From positions 4,216,001 to 4,280,000 of the forward strand of contig CBDEHK010000001.1 in the NCBI GenBank assembly GCA_965238305.1: DNA of 64,000 nt. The letters are read 5' to 3'. The notes under the pieces are model-generated. The model saw only the letters and a list, made by a program, of their open reading frames with translations. It ran no database searches and was not told where the DNA came from. Below are positions 17,098 to 26,038 of this stretch, in pieces. The translations under genes were made by a program, and so were the position numbers. The stretch's first letter is position 1; the number at the start of each line of letters is the position of its first letter. Source of the stretch: CBDCGJ01 sp965238305. Lineage in GTDB: Bacteria > Pseudomonadota > Alphaproteobacteria > GCA-2731375.

Positions 17098-17895
17098 TCA
17101 AGTGCCTTGAAAATTCGCTTTCCTCTTTTCAACAAACGCAGCGACGCCTTCGCGGTAATCGCCGCGTCGGGCACAATCGGCGAAACATTCCGCTTCCATC
17201 TGCAACTGTGCTTCAAATTCATTCTCCAGACTGCGGTACATCAGCTTCTTGCCCATGCCATAGACGTGGGTTGGACCATTGGCCAGACGGCTGGTCAATT
17301 TGTCGCATTCCGCATCCAAATCCGCATCCGGGACGACGAAGTTTACAAGTCCCATGTCCGACATTTGTTGCGCCGTGTAACGGTCACCCAACAAAGTCAT
17401 TTCCAAAGTTCGTTTGATGCCGATGGCGCGCGGTAGGTGGAAGCTTGAGGAACCATCCGGCGTTGTTCCGATATTGCAGTATGCAAGCGTAAAAAACGCA
17501 CTTTCTTCAGCGATCACCAAATCACAGGCGGCGGCAAGGGAAACGCCAGCGCCAGCGGCAGCACCGCGCACCTTGGCAACAATTGGTTTCATCATCCGAC
17601 GCATCGAAAACATGATGGTATGCAGGTCGTGGATGCGGCGTAGGAAGTATGCCTCGATTTCCGCATCGTCATGGGTCCCCAGATATTCGTGCATGTTTTT
17701 CACATCGCCACCGGCCATAAAATGCTCGCCCGCGCCGGTCAGGACGACGCAGCGGATGCTTTTGTCAAATTCAATCTGATGGCACATATCGTCCAACATG
17801 CTGCGCATATCCATCGACAAGGCGTTGCGTGCATCCGGGCGGTTCATTGTCAAAGTGGCTACGCCGCCCTCGACAGTCATTTCCATGTCGGCCAT
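17098..17895 (-). CDS. Enoyl-CoA hydratase/isomerase (crotonase)
   Basis: A 265-aa crotonase. The oxyanion-hole segments are 'HFMAGGDVKNM' and 'KVRGAAAGAGVSLAAACDL', with the C-terminal 'REGVAAFVEKRKANFQG' tail. The hydratase Glu pair is not obvious: 'YCNIGTTPDGSSSFHLPRAIG' has no first Glu, so isomerase or thioesterase-type activity is possible. The ATG at 17895 has GAAGGAGA upstream and was preferred to an in-frame ATG 16 codons earlier. Confidence 0.87.
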   Translation of the reverse strand: MADMEMTVEGGVATLTMNRPDARNALSMDMRSMLDDMCHQIEFDKSIRCVVLTGAGEHFMAGGDVKNMHEYLGTHDDAEIEAYFLRRIHDLHTIMFSMRRMMKPIVAKVRGAAAGAGVSLAAACDLVIAEESAFFTLAYCNIGTTPDGSSSFHLPRAIGIKRTLEMTLLGDRYTAQQMSDMGLVNFVVPDADLDAECDKLTSRLANGPTHVYGMGKKLMYRSLENEFEAQLQMEAECFADCARRGDYREGVAAFVEKRKANFQGT

Positions 17896-18036
17896 GGGGT
17901 GTTCTCCTTCGTATTTCGGTAAATCGTATTTTGGAAAGTGCAAACGTTGGTTTCTTAAATTGCATTTAACGGGATAACTGACTAACTTCCAAATAACAAG
18001 CTATCGCCCATTCGCTATAGAAAATTGGGATACCCG

Positions 18037-18699
18037 ATGATTGATCTTTACACCTCGCCAACACCGAACGGCTGGAAAGTCGGTATCGCTTTCGAGGAAA
18101 TGGAAATCCCCTACAATATGATCAATCTCAATCTCAGCGACGGCAAGCAACATGAAAGCTGGTTCCGCAAAATGAACCCGAACAGCCGTATTCCAGTAAT
18201 CGTCGATCATGACGCCGACAATCTGACGATTTTTGAAACTGGCGCTATCATGCTTTATCTGGCGGAGAAATGCGGCAAATTCATGCCGACGGATTTGAAA
18301 CGGCGTTATGCCGCCATGCAATGGCTGATGTTTCAAATGTCGGCAATCGGTCCGATGCAGGGCCAGGCGGTGGTTTTCGAACGTTATTTCCCCGAAGACG
18401 TCCCGGCGGCACGCAAACGCTATCACAATGAAACCCGTCGGCTTTATGAAGTATTGGATTATCGTCTGGCAGATCACGAGTGGTTGGCGGAAGAATATAG
18501 TATCGCCGATATGGCCAACTGGGCCTGGCTCAGAAGTCATAAATGGGCTCGGGTTCCGACTGAAGGGCTGGTGCATCTAGAGCGCTGGATGGCGGCGATG
18601 GAAGCCCGACCTGGCTGTCAACGCGGCGTCCAGGTTCCGCCAGCGACCCGGTCGGCGGCGCAGACAAAGAAGGGTGGCAGCGCCATCACGACACAATAA
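18037..18699 (+). CDS. Glutathione S-transferase (YghU/YfcG-like)
   Basis: A ~220-aa GST starting 'MIDLYTSPTPNGWKVGIAFEE', with the Asn of the TPN motif used for GSH binding in Nu-class/YfcG-type proteins. 'NPNSRIPVIVDHD' holds the cis-Pro and 'FETGAIMLYLAEK' the gamma-Glu contacts. The N-terminal domain is typical, and the C-terminus ends in a short polar tail. It lies 12 bp before a crotonase gene on the same strand, suggesting co-expression. Disulfide reductase activity is known for relatives. Confidence 0.88.
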   Translation: MIDLYTSPTPNGWKVGIAFEEMEIPYNMINLNLSDGKQHESWFRKMNPNSRIPVIVDHDADNLTIFETGAIMLYLAEKCGKFMPTDLKRRYAAMQWLMFQMSAIGPMQGQAVVFERYFPEDVPAARKRYHNETRRLYEVLDYRLADHEWLAEEYSIADMANWAWLRSHKWARVPTEGLVHLERWMAAMEARPGCQRGVQVPPATRSAAQTKKGGSAITTQ

Positions 18700-18711
18700 C
18701 AGGATTTCTCG

Positions 18712-19395
18712 ATGAACGAATTTGTCCAATATGAACAGGCCGACGGCATCGCGACATTGACCATGGACGACGGTAAAGCCAACGCCTTTGGTCTGAACAT
18801 GATCAAGGCTATGTCCGGCGGCCTGGATAAAGCTGTGGCGGAAGCCAAGGCGGTACTGATAACCGGCAGGCCTGGTGTCCTGTGTGCCGGTTTCGATCTA
18901 AAAGTGATCAATGGCGCACCAGAAGACCGCCAGGCCATGGTGCGCGGTGGGGCGGAACTCTTGCTCAAACTTTATCTGCATCCTCAACCTGTGATTATCG
19001 CCTGCACGGGCCACGCCATAGCGGCAGGTGCCTTGTTGTTATTGACGGCGGATTATCGTGTCGGCGCTTCAGGCGGCATTAAGATCGGTCTCAACGAAAC
19101 CGCCATTGGCCTCACCCTCCCTACTTTTGGGGTGGAATTGGCGCGTGACCGGTTGGATGGCCGGTATTTGACGGAAGCGGTCATTGGGGCCAGGCTCTAC
19201 GCCCCTGACGAAGCCGCCGAAGTCGGATTTCTCGACCGCGCTGTTGCAACGGATGACTTAACCGCAACTGCCATCGCAAAAGCACAGGAAATGCAAGTCC
19301 TCGACGCGACCGCTTTCGCGGATGTGAAACAACGCCTACGTCATCAGGTCGCAGCAACTATTCGCGCCTCATTCGACAGCGAACTTTCCGGTTAA
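18712..19395 (+). CDS. Crotonase/enoyl-CoA hydratase family protein
   Basis: A 227-aa crotonase, shorter than the usual ~260. It has 'ATLTMDDGKANAFG', the first oxyanion-hole segment 'GVLCAGFDLKVI' and the second 'CTGHAIAAGALLLLTADYR'. The C-terminal helices are reduced. The position after 'IGLNETAIGLTLP' keeps one Glu. It is downstream of a GST gene in an apparent two-gene unit and is followed by a strong inverted repeat. Confidence 0.87.
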   Translation: MNEFVQYEQADGIATLTMDDGKANAFGLNMIKAMSGGLDKAVAEAKAVLITGRPGVLCAGFDLKVINGAPEDRQAMVRGGAELLLKLYLHPQPVIIACTGHAIAAGALLLLTADYRVGASGGIKIGLNETAIGLTLPTFGVELARDRLDGRYLTEAVIGARLYAPDEAAEVGFLDRAVATDDLTATAIAKAQEMQVLDATAFADVKQRLRHQVAATIRASFDSELSG

Positions 19396-19422
19396 TTTCA
19401 ATCCATAACCGATTTGTCAACC

Positions 19423-19486
19423 TATTTACTCCGACCCGATATTCTCAGAAACTCCGATTAATAGGAATACCGGGTCGGAGTAAATA
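19423..19486. terminator. Long inverted repeat between convergent genes
   Basis: Sixteen-base arms TATTTACTCCGACCCG (19423-19438) and CGGGTCGGAGTAAATA (19471-19486) are perfectly complementary. After one mismatch the stem continues with TATTC (19440-19444) and GAATA (19465-19469). It sits between a plus-strand crotonase and a minus-strand MFS remnant, so it could stop transcription from both sides. There is no clean T-tract, and the long arms are also compatible with a REP- or MITE-like element. Confidence 0.6.
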
Positions 19487-19511
19487 CGATAAGGAGCGTA
19501 AATAGAGGGAT

Positions 19512-20626
19512 TTAGCTTGAAAGCTTTGTTCGTTTCAATAGCTTGAAACTAACAATGAGAGCCGGCAGGCCAGCGGTGACAAAACCAATCATGTAGGAGC
19601 CCGTGGCATGCAGGATAAGGCCAAAAATCGCCGGAAAACTCATCATCCCCAGCATCGCGAAAGACAAGATGCCGCCGGCCATGGAGCCCACTTCACTTTC
19701 CGGCAAGACCCGCACAACTTCTGATATCAACACGCCGTGGAAGGATATCGCCGTTGCGGCATAAAGGAATGCCACGCCAGCGACAGCGACGATCGACCAT
19801 TCCGTGGTGAAAAAACCAGTCGCGACAACGGAGACGACAATCAACAATCCTAAACAAGCGAGCATCCGCCTAGGTGTAATGAAGTGACTTGATAGCCAGC
19901 CCCAAAAAACCCGCGCTATGATCGAGGCCGCTTGCGCACCGGCAAATATCTGTCCGGCCACAGCGAGTTCATAATCCAGTTGTTGGACTAAATAGGTGAC
20001 AAAAAATGCACCAAATAACGCTTGCACACCGACATAGGCCCACCAGGTCATGGCCAGTTCGCGATATTGAAGCTCTGCGCCGGGTGGCGATCCCCATCAT
20101 AGGCCGTGCGCAACGGTTGCAGCAGCGCCGCATAAACAAAACACATTGCCGCCGTGCCGACAAAGGCACCACGCCAACCGAATTTCAAAGCCAGATAAGG
20201 CACCAGAAGACCGGCCACAATGCCACCGACAGGAACGCCGGTTTGCTTGAGAGAAAATATCAATGGTGCCTGTCGCGGCGGCGACATTTTCGCCAGGATC
20301 GCAGTCGAACAAGGGGTCGATATTGCGGCACCAATTCCCAAGATCATACCGCTTAATGCGATCAGCCATAGATAGCCAAAAGACGAAAGCAATAGCCCCG
20401 CACCCATGCAAATAAGCGCAACTTGGCTAACTCGCAACGGCCCATAACGACTGATATAACCACCGCAGCCCAACGAAGCAAAAAACGAAACACCGTAAAT
20501 GAATATCCAATAAGCCCCGATCAGAGCAACCGGTAGCCCGAGGTCAGCACTCATTTCGGGCGCCACGACCGGCAAGACAAGGGATGACATGGAAGCAAGC
20601 GCTTGCTGAAATAGCATCGCCACCAC
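19512..20626 (-). pseudogene. MFS transporter broken by a frameshift
   Basis: Two overlapping reading frames encode the N-terminal six helices (20626-20048) and the C-terminal six helices (20051-19512) of one MFS transporter. The first ends with TGA inside an ATGA overlap. Reading the second frame further upstream gives a sensible linker (GAELQYRELAM), so a one- or two-base indel within CCACCCGGCGC near 20085 would restore a single ~385-aa protein. No ATG lies at the conserved N-terminus: AAGGAG at 20659-20654 precedes a CTG, and the first standard start is GTG 20626. A sequencing error or genuine two-part translation is not excluded. Confidence 0.7.
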
Positions 20627-20785
20627 GGCAATGATCAGGGGTCTCAGGGGATGCTCCTTGGCTTGTGGAAATTAACGGTTAAGTCACTCCCGCGTCGGCG
20701 GCAGAGTCTTTTTCGAAGGTGGATACCCACCTAGGGCTGCGCCCCACTTCATGCGCTTGGAAATAAAAGACAAAGTGAAAGCGGC

Positions 20786-21127
20786 TTAATCCGCCGCGTC
20801 TTGTTCGAGGTCGATCGGCTGGCGATCAACGGTGCAAGTGCCGGCTTCATTATCGACGCTGAAATAATGATCATACATGACCAAGGTTGGGCGGACGCCA
20901 AAACGTTCTTCCATCATTGGCCACCAATCCTCATTATACCAAGCTTCGGCGGCAGCACGGCTTTCCCATAGATAAACCCCACCGCCGCCTTCTTCGCTGG
21001 AGAGGTAATCCTTCCGCATTAGGCCTTGCATGCCAATATATCGTGGTGCACTCAATTTCGCACCGGCGATGGCTTGTTCTTTGGTTTTTTTACCCGGCAT
21101 CGGGATTTGTACGATGGCGATTAACAT
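20786..21127 (-). CDS. YdhR/ABM-like monooxygenase-fold protein
   Basis: A 113-aa protein of the dimeric alpha/beta-barrel type: 'MLIAIVQIPMP' first strand, central 'GLMRKDYLSSEEGGGGVYLWESRAAAEAWY', ending 'LVMYDHYFSVD'. Such proteins are called putative monooxygenases (YdhR family), but activity is rarely shown. It has GAAGGAGAG before the ATG. Its start overlaps the end of the upstream racemase gene by 38 bp, so it is the last gene of the carbamoyl/hydantoin operon. Confidence 0.78.
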   Translation of the reverse strand: MLIAIVQIPMPGKKTKEQAIAGAKLSAPRYIGMQGLMRKDYLSSEEGGGGVYLWESRAAAEAWYNEDWWPMMEERFGVRPTLVMYDHYFSVDNEAGTCTVDRQPIDLEQDAAD

Positions 21128-21809
21128 ATTCTCTCTCCTTCAAATTTTCTTGTGCGACGAGTACGGCGCCGAGCGCGAGGGTTGCCGCAGCTTGACAGGG
21201 ATCGACCACGGGGATGCCCAAACCATCCTGCAGACGGGCGCGATGACGCGCCATGCCGGCACAGCCCAATATAACAACATCGGCCCGGTCCTTGTCACGC
21301 AAGTCCGAACCGACCGCCATCAGGCGGTCAAATGTGGCTTCTCCTTGCGCCGTTTCTGCGACGGAAAGGTTGATTGGGCGCTCATTAGCCAGGCGCTCGA
21401 TCAGGCCAAGTTGGCGCAGATAACGCAAATGACGTTTGATCGAAGCGTCGGCAATGGCCAGGACGCCAAAACGATCACCTAAAGATGCCGCCGCTAGCAT
21501 GGCGCTCTCTTGTATACCGAACACTGGTTTCTTTGTGGCTTCACGGCAGACATGAATACCTGGGTCGGAATAACAGGCAATAACAAAGGCATCGACGTCA
21601 TCACGCGCGCTAACAACCCGGCTCAACGGCAAGGCGACACCGTCAACATCGGCTTGGCTCTCAACACCGAAAGGACCTTCCGCCAGGGTCATGCATTCGA
21701 TTTCAGGTCCCCCTGCCAAGCGCATCGGCTCCACCGCATCGGAAATGCCATCGGTTACGGCTTGGTTTGAATTCGGGTTGATAATGAGAATACGTTTGTT
21801 GTCGGTCAT
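21090..21809 (-). CDS. Asp/Glu/hydantoin racemase family protein
   Basis: A 239-aa cofactor-independent racemase of the hydantoin-racemase (HyuE) type. It starts 'ILIINPNSN' and carries the two catalytic Cys in 'VIACYSDPG' (about residue 80) and 'VILGCAGMA' (about residue 184). It overlaps the dihydropyrimidinase gene by an ATGA and the YdhR-like gene by 38 bp. With a hydantoinase and a carbamoyl hydrolase in the same operon, racemisation of 5-substituted hydantoins is the best guess. Maleate isomerase-like reactions are the alternative. Confidence 0.85.
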   Translation of the reverse strand: MTDNKRILIINPNSNQAVTDGISDAVEPMRLAGGPEIECMTLAEGPFGVESQADVDGVALPLSRVVSARDDVDAFVIACYSDPGIHVCREATKKPVFGIQESAMLAAASLGDRFGVLAIADASIKRHLRYLRQLGLIERLANERPINLSVAETAQGEATFDRLMAVGSDLRDKDRADVVILGCAGMARHRARLQDGLGIPVVDPCQAAATLALGAVLVAQENLKEREYVNRHRTNPDAG

Positions 21810-23254
21810 TGCAGTTCCGCGCCAAAATTCCGGTCCGCCGAAAGAGAGGACGTGAGCTTGTTTTCCGCCGGTGGTACGGTGGTTCGTTTGAGGAATTCGC
21901 CGCTGCCGCGCTCGACCTGCAATTCTTCCCCCTCAACCACCACTCGGCCTTGGCTGATCACGATGCGCGGCCAGCCGGTCACATCGAAACCTTCAAAGGG
22001 CGTGTAGTCCATATCATCATGCATGATGTCGATGGATATCGTCCGCTCCCACTTCGGATCCCAAATCGCAATATCGGCATCCGCATCAACAGCGATTGTT
22101 CCCTTGCGCGGATAGAAGCCGTAGATCTTGGCCGCATTGGTCGCGGTCAAGGCGACAAATTCGTTGATCGTCAAACGCCCTTTGCCGACTCCTTCCGAGA
22201 ATAACAACGGCATCCGCACTTCCAATCCCGGCAGACCATTGGCGATCTTCTTGAACGTCGGGTTCGGCCCAGCACTCAACTTACCGGTTTCATCATAACG
22301 ATAGGGTGCATGATCAGAGGAGAAGACCTGAAAGGTGCCATTTTTCAGGCCGAGCCAGATCGCCTCTTGTCCTGCTTTATCGCGTGGCGGCGGCGAGCAA
22401 CAGAACATCGCCCCGTCCATGCCCGGTTTGTCCAAATCCTCTTTAGTCAAAAACAAATATTGCGGACAGGTCTCGCCATAAATCTCCAGCCCCTTGTTGC
22501 GGGCACTTAAGATAGCTTGCGCCGCTTCAGGTTCTGACACGTGAACAATCAAGATTTTGGCATCGACCAGACGGGCCAGATCGACAGCCCGGCGCGTTGC
22601 CTCGCTTTCGGCAATGCCGGCATGGCTGATGGCATGGAATTTTGGTGCTGTATATCCGCGGCTCAATAATCGATCGCTAAGCCAGGAAATGACATCGTTA
22701 TTTTCCGCGTGGATCATGGTCATGGCGCCATGCTCGCGCGCCACCGACAGAATATCGAGTATTTGTCGGTCGTCTACTTTCAACAAATCATAAGTCATAT
22801 AGACTTTGAAGGAATTGTAGCCATCCATGATCAAAGCTGGCAGTTCCTGGCCCAACAATTGTTCTGTGGGATCAGAGATGATCAGGTGGAATGCATAATC
22901 AATGACCGATTTCTCGGCCCGGTCATGATAGGCCTTCAAGACGTCGCGTAAGCTTTGACCGTGATGCTGGGCAGCGAAAGGAACAATGGTTGTGGTGCCG
23001 CCAAAAGCCGCCGAAACACTGGCGGAATAAAAATCGCCCGAGGTCATGATGCCGCTGGATGATTCCTGTTCAATATGACAATGGGCGTCAATACCGCCAG
23101 GCAGCAACAACTGATCGGTGGCATCGATAACGCGTGTGGCCTCACCCAGATCGTGGCCAAGGCAGGCAATCTTTCCATCCTTGATCGCGACATCCGCATC
23201 GAAAGTATCACTAGCTGTCGCGACAGTGCCACCTTTGACGATCAAATCGAACAT
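21806..23254 (-). CDS. hydA: Dihydropyrimidinase / D-hydantoinase
   Basis: A 482-aa cyclic amidohydrolase. It has the metal-binding 'GIDAHCHIE', the carboxylated Lys in 'YNSFKVYMTYD', 'MIHAEN', 'IVHVSE' and the metal Asp in 'FSSDHAPY'. The chosen ATG (23254) has GGAG 6 nt upstream; a GTG 4 codons earlier is the alternative. It opens dihydrouracil, dihydrothymine or hydantoins to N-carbamoyl products, which the upstream nitrilase-family hydrolase could cleave. No dihydropyrimidine dehydrogenase is present in the window. Confidence 0.92.
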   Translation of the reverse strand: MFDLIVKGGTVATASDTFDADVAIKDGKIACLGHDLGEATRVIDATDQLLLPGGIDAHCHIEQESSSGIMTSGDFYSASVSAAFGGTTTIVPFAAQHHGQSLRDVLKAYHDRAEKSVIDYAFHLIISDPTEQLLGQELPALIMDGYNSFKVYMTYDLLKVDDRQILDILSVAREHGAMTMIHAENNDVISWLSDRLLSRGYTAPKFHAISHAGIAESEATRRAVDLARLVDAKILIVHVSEPEAAQAILSARNKGLEIYGETCPQYLFLTKEDLDKPGMDGAMFCCSPPPRDKAGQEAIWLGLKNGTFQVFSSDHAPYRYDETGKLSAGPNPTFKKIANGLPGLEVRMPLLFSEGVGKGRLTINEFVALTATNAAKIYGFYPRKGTIAVDADADIAIWDPKWERTISIDIMHDDMDYTPFEGFDVTGWPRIVISQGRVVVEGEELQVERGSGEFLKRTTVPPAENKLTSSLSADRNFGAELQ

Positions 23255-23276
23255 TTGTTTCTCCACAATTCAAAAG

Positions 23277-24203
23277 CTATCCAGGGCGGACGATGCCGGT
23301 TTGTTTGGTAATCAAGTCATAATGTTCGATGCGCCGGTGCCGGTCGAAATCAAAAATCGTCTCTTTACCGAAATTGCAATCATCCAGACTGCAGGCATGA
23401 ACGAGCAGTTCATCGGCTTCCGTTTTCGTCTCCGCCACAATTTTGCCGTCCGGATCAACAATCATAGAACAACCAAACATCGGAAAGCCATCTTCGCTGC
23501 CGGCCTTGCCTACTGCCACAACCCAGGTGCTGTTCTGATAGGCGCCGGATTGCAGGACCAGGCGATGATGGAAGACGCGCTCTGCATGGCCCTCTTCCGG
23601 TTTCTGGGAATTGACCGACGGCGTGTTGTATCCCAGCGTCACCATCTCCACCCCTTGCAAACCCATGACCCGATATGTCTCCGGCCAACGGCGATCGTTA
23701 CAGATACACATGCCCATGATACCGCCAAGATTTTGCCAAACCGGAAAGCCGGTATCGCCCGGTAGGAAATAGCGTTTCTCCAAATGCTGGTGCCCGCGGT
23801 CCGGATCGAACTCCGAATGGCCCGGCAGATGAGTTTTGCGATATTTACCGACAATGTTGCCGGTTTTGTCGGTTAGGATTGAAGTATTGTAATGCAAGCC
23901 TTCCGGCGTCAGCTCCGCATAACCGAAGGTCATCGCAATAGCCAATTCCTTCGCCCGGTCGAATAGAGGCTGTGTCGCCGCATTCGGCATCTCGCGTTCA
24001 AACCACTGATCGACTTCCCCCTGATCTTCCATGTACCAGCGTGGAAAGAAAGTCGTCAGGGTCAATTCCGGATAAACCACCAAGTCGCAGCCCGCCTCCG
24101 CAGCTCGCTCCAGTAAAACAATCATCCGCGCCACAACGTCTGCTCTGGTATCGGCTTTCTGAATGGGGCCGAGTTGGGCCGCCCCAACCGTTACGTCACG
24201 CAT
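23277..24203 (-). CDS. Nitrilase-superfamily N-carbamoyl-D-amino-acid hydrolase
   Basis: A 308-aa amidohydrolase of the carbon-nitrogen hydrolase fold. The catalytic triad is visible as Glu in 'YPELTLTTFFPRW', Lys in 'YRKTHLPGHSEFDPDR' and Cys in 'GMCICNDRRWPE'. The FFPRW and HSEFDPDR segments are characteristic of N-carbamoyl-D-amino acid amidohydrolases. The start (24203) overlaps the end of the upstream HDAC-type gene by 8 bp. Together with the hydantoinase it forms a classic two-step hydantoin route to D-amino acids. Confidence 0.9.
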   Translation of the reverse strand: MRDVTVGAAQLGPIQKADTRADVVARMIVLLERAAEAGCDLVVYPELTLTTFFPRWYMEDQGEVDQWFEREMPNAATQPLFDRAKELAIAMTFGYAELTPEGLHYNTSILTDKTGNIVGKYRKTHLPGHSEFDPDRGHQHLEKRYFLPGDTGFPVWQNLGGIMGMCICNDRRWPETYRVMGLQGVEMVTLGYNTPSVNSQKPEEGHAERVFHHRLVLQSGAYQNSTWVVAVGKAGSEDGFPMFGCSMIVDPDGKIVAETKTEADELLVHACSLDDCNFGKETIFDFDRHRRIEHYDLITKQTGIVRPG

Positions 24204-25230
24204 TGTCGCCCTTCCCTTCAAAACCGGCCAAAAATTGGCTCAGATTTGTAGCAAGTTCGTCACAAAGGTAACCGCCTTCTTGCACAATCAAGGTGGGATA
24301 TTCCTTTGCCGCTATCGCCGCACCGACAAGTCCAAATCCTTCCGTGGTGATTTTCAGAAAACCGAGGGGATCGTTTTCCTGCGCATCGAGGCCGAGAGAA
24401 ATTAACAGAACGTCCGGCGCAAAACTGTCGATCGCCGCCAGCGCGTCTCCTAAACAATTGAGAAATTCATTGTCTCCGGTTCCCGCCGGCAGAGGATAAT
24501 TGCGATTGTAACCTTCGCCGCGACCACGGCCTCGTTCATATACAAAACCACTATAAAACGGATAAAATTCGTCCGGGTCACCATGCATGGAGACGAACAA
24601 AACATCGGCCCGATCGTAGAAAATGCCTTGGGTGCCGTTGCCGTGATGCACATCAACATCCAAAATAGCCACGCGGTTTTTTGTTCGCAGCAGATATTCA
24701 GCCGCCACCGCAACATTGTTGAGGTAACAAAAGCCGCCAGCTTGATCTGCGTAAGCATGATGGCCCGGTGGCCGACACATGGCATAAGCGGATTGTGCCC
24801 CATCGGCGACCAGTTCTGCCGCCGTTAACGCGGTTTGGGCGCTGGCATACGCGCCGTTCCAAGTCCCCTCACCAATTGGGCAAGCCGTGTCCGCCATGTG
24901 ATAGCCGGCCTTAGCAATAATATGATGGGCGTAGCCAGTCATGTGCCGTCCCGGATGGACATTCGGCACGATTTCCGCCGGTGGATTGGGCAATGCCTGC
25001 CATTCTCGAAAACCATTTTGCAGAAACTCGAGATAATCGACGGAATGAATTTCGGCGATTGGCCCCATACCAATATCCCGAACTGGAACTTCGTCATGGT
25101 TATTAGACTTCAAAGCCGCGATAAAGCGTTCTCCGCGTTCCGGTTTTTCCGGGCTATCAACGACATTACCACGTGAAATAAAGGATTGTGGGCTATGCAA
25201 TCCATGCTGATGGTTGATTACGACTTTCAT
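24196..25230 (-). CDS. Histone-deacetylase family / acetylpolyamine aminohydrolase
   Basis: A 344-aa Zn hydrolase of the HDAC/AcuC/ApaH superfamily: 'CRPPGHHA' (charge-relay His pair), 'ILDVDVHHGNGTQGIF' (Zn ligands), 'LISLGLDAQENDPLG' (third Zn ligand) and 'VQEGGYL'. An aromatic-acidic loop near 'HGDPDEFYPFYSGF' resembles bacterial acetylpolyamine amidohydrolases. ATG 25230 directly follows the SDR stop, and the longer frame lacks homology. It probably deacetylates acetylputrescine or acetylcadaverine-like amides, fitting an amide-hydrolysis operon. Confidence 0.88.
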   Translation of the reverse strand: MKVVINHQHGLHSPQSFISRGNVVDSPEKPERGERFIAALKSNNHDEVPVRDIGMGPIAEIHSVDYLEFLQNGFREWQALPNPPAEIVPNVHPGRHMTGYAHHIIAKAGYHMADTACPIGEGTWNGAYASAQTALTAAELVADGAQSAYAMCRPPGHHAYADQAGGFCYLNNVAVAAEYLLRTKNRVAILDVDVHHGNGTQGIFYDRADVLFVSMHGDPDEFYPFYSGFVYERGRGRGEGYNRNYPLPAGTGDNEFLNCLGDALAAIDSFAPDVLLISLGLDAQENDPLGFLKITTEGFGLVGAAIAAKEYPTLIVQEGGYLCDELATNLSQFLAGFEGKGDNA

Positions 25231-25232
25231 TT

Positions 25233-25973
25233 TTATACGTGTTGACCGCCGTTGATGTGAATTTCCGCACCATTTACATAACTCGATTGATCCGTGCACA
25301 AGAAATAGATCGTTTTCGCCACCTCTTCCGGCGTGCCCAAGCGACGCATCGGAATTGTCGGCGTCAACAGTTTTTCCGTATCAGGCGACAGAATTTCTGT
25401 CTTGATCTCGCCCGGCGCAATAGCGTTGACCCGAACACCCAAGGGTCCAAAATCTGCCGCCATCTCCCGCGTCAGCGCTGCTAGAGCAGCTTTCGACGTG
25501 GCATAAGCAGCGCCTGCAAAAGGATGTACTTTGCTGCCTGCAATCGACGTCACATTCAATATCGAACCTTGTCCCGCCTTTAGTTCTTCCAACAATCCAC
25601 GTGCCAACATAATCGGTGCAAAAAAATTGACTTGAAAAACCTGTTGCCAAGTATCCGCATCTGTCGTCAGGGTCGACAATCGCTCCCCATTGCCATCTTT
25701 TGGTGAAATAGCGGCATTGTTGATTAACGCACTAATCGGGGCACCTTCCAATCGTTCGCGAATTTCCTGCAAGCCGGCGCGGACATTGTTGATATCCGCC
25801 AAATCGACCTGCAAATGATCTTCCGGCCCCGCTTCCCAAGGGCAATTTTCCGGAAACGGATGCCGGGAACAGGTGATGACGCGCCAGCCGGCGCTGGAAA
25901 ATCGCTTCACTGTCGCGTGTCCAATACCGCGACTGGCGCCGGTCAAAATAAGAATTCGCCGCTCGTTATTCAT
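25233..25973 (-). CDS. SDR-family oxidoreductase (FabG-like)
   Basis: A 246-aa classical SDR with 'TGASRGIG', 'NNAAI', Ser in 'NVTSIAG', 'YATSK' and the C-terminal 'VNGAEIHINGGQHV'. All catalytic residues are present. AAGGAAG lies 8 nt before ATG 25973; the frame extends 19 codons further without support. It is the first gene of the six-gene operon (SDR, HDAC-type hydrolase, nitrilase-type hydrolase, dihydropyrimidinase, racemase, YdhR-like), 65 bp after the CDF transporter gene, which could share the promoter. Confidence 0.88.
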   Translation of the reverse strand: MNNERRILILTGASRGIGHATVKRFSSAGWRVITCSRHPFPENCPWEAGPEDHLQVDLADINNVRAGLQEIRERLEGAPISALINNAAISPKDGNGERLSTLTTDADTWQQVFQVNFFAPIMLARGLLEELKAGQGSILNVTSIAGSKVHPFAGAAYATSKAALAALTREMAADFGPLGVRVNAIAPGEIKTEILSPDTEKLLTPTIPMRRLGTPEEVAKTIYFLCTDQSSYVNGAEIHINGGQHV

Positions 25974-26038
25974 AATATACTTCCTTGAGATCGCTGGTCG
26001 GATTAGATCATGCCAGCGGTCCCGCATCAATGGCCGGC

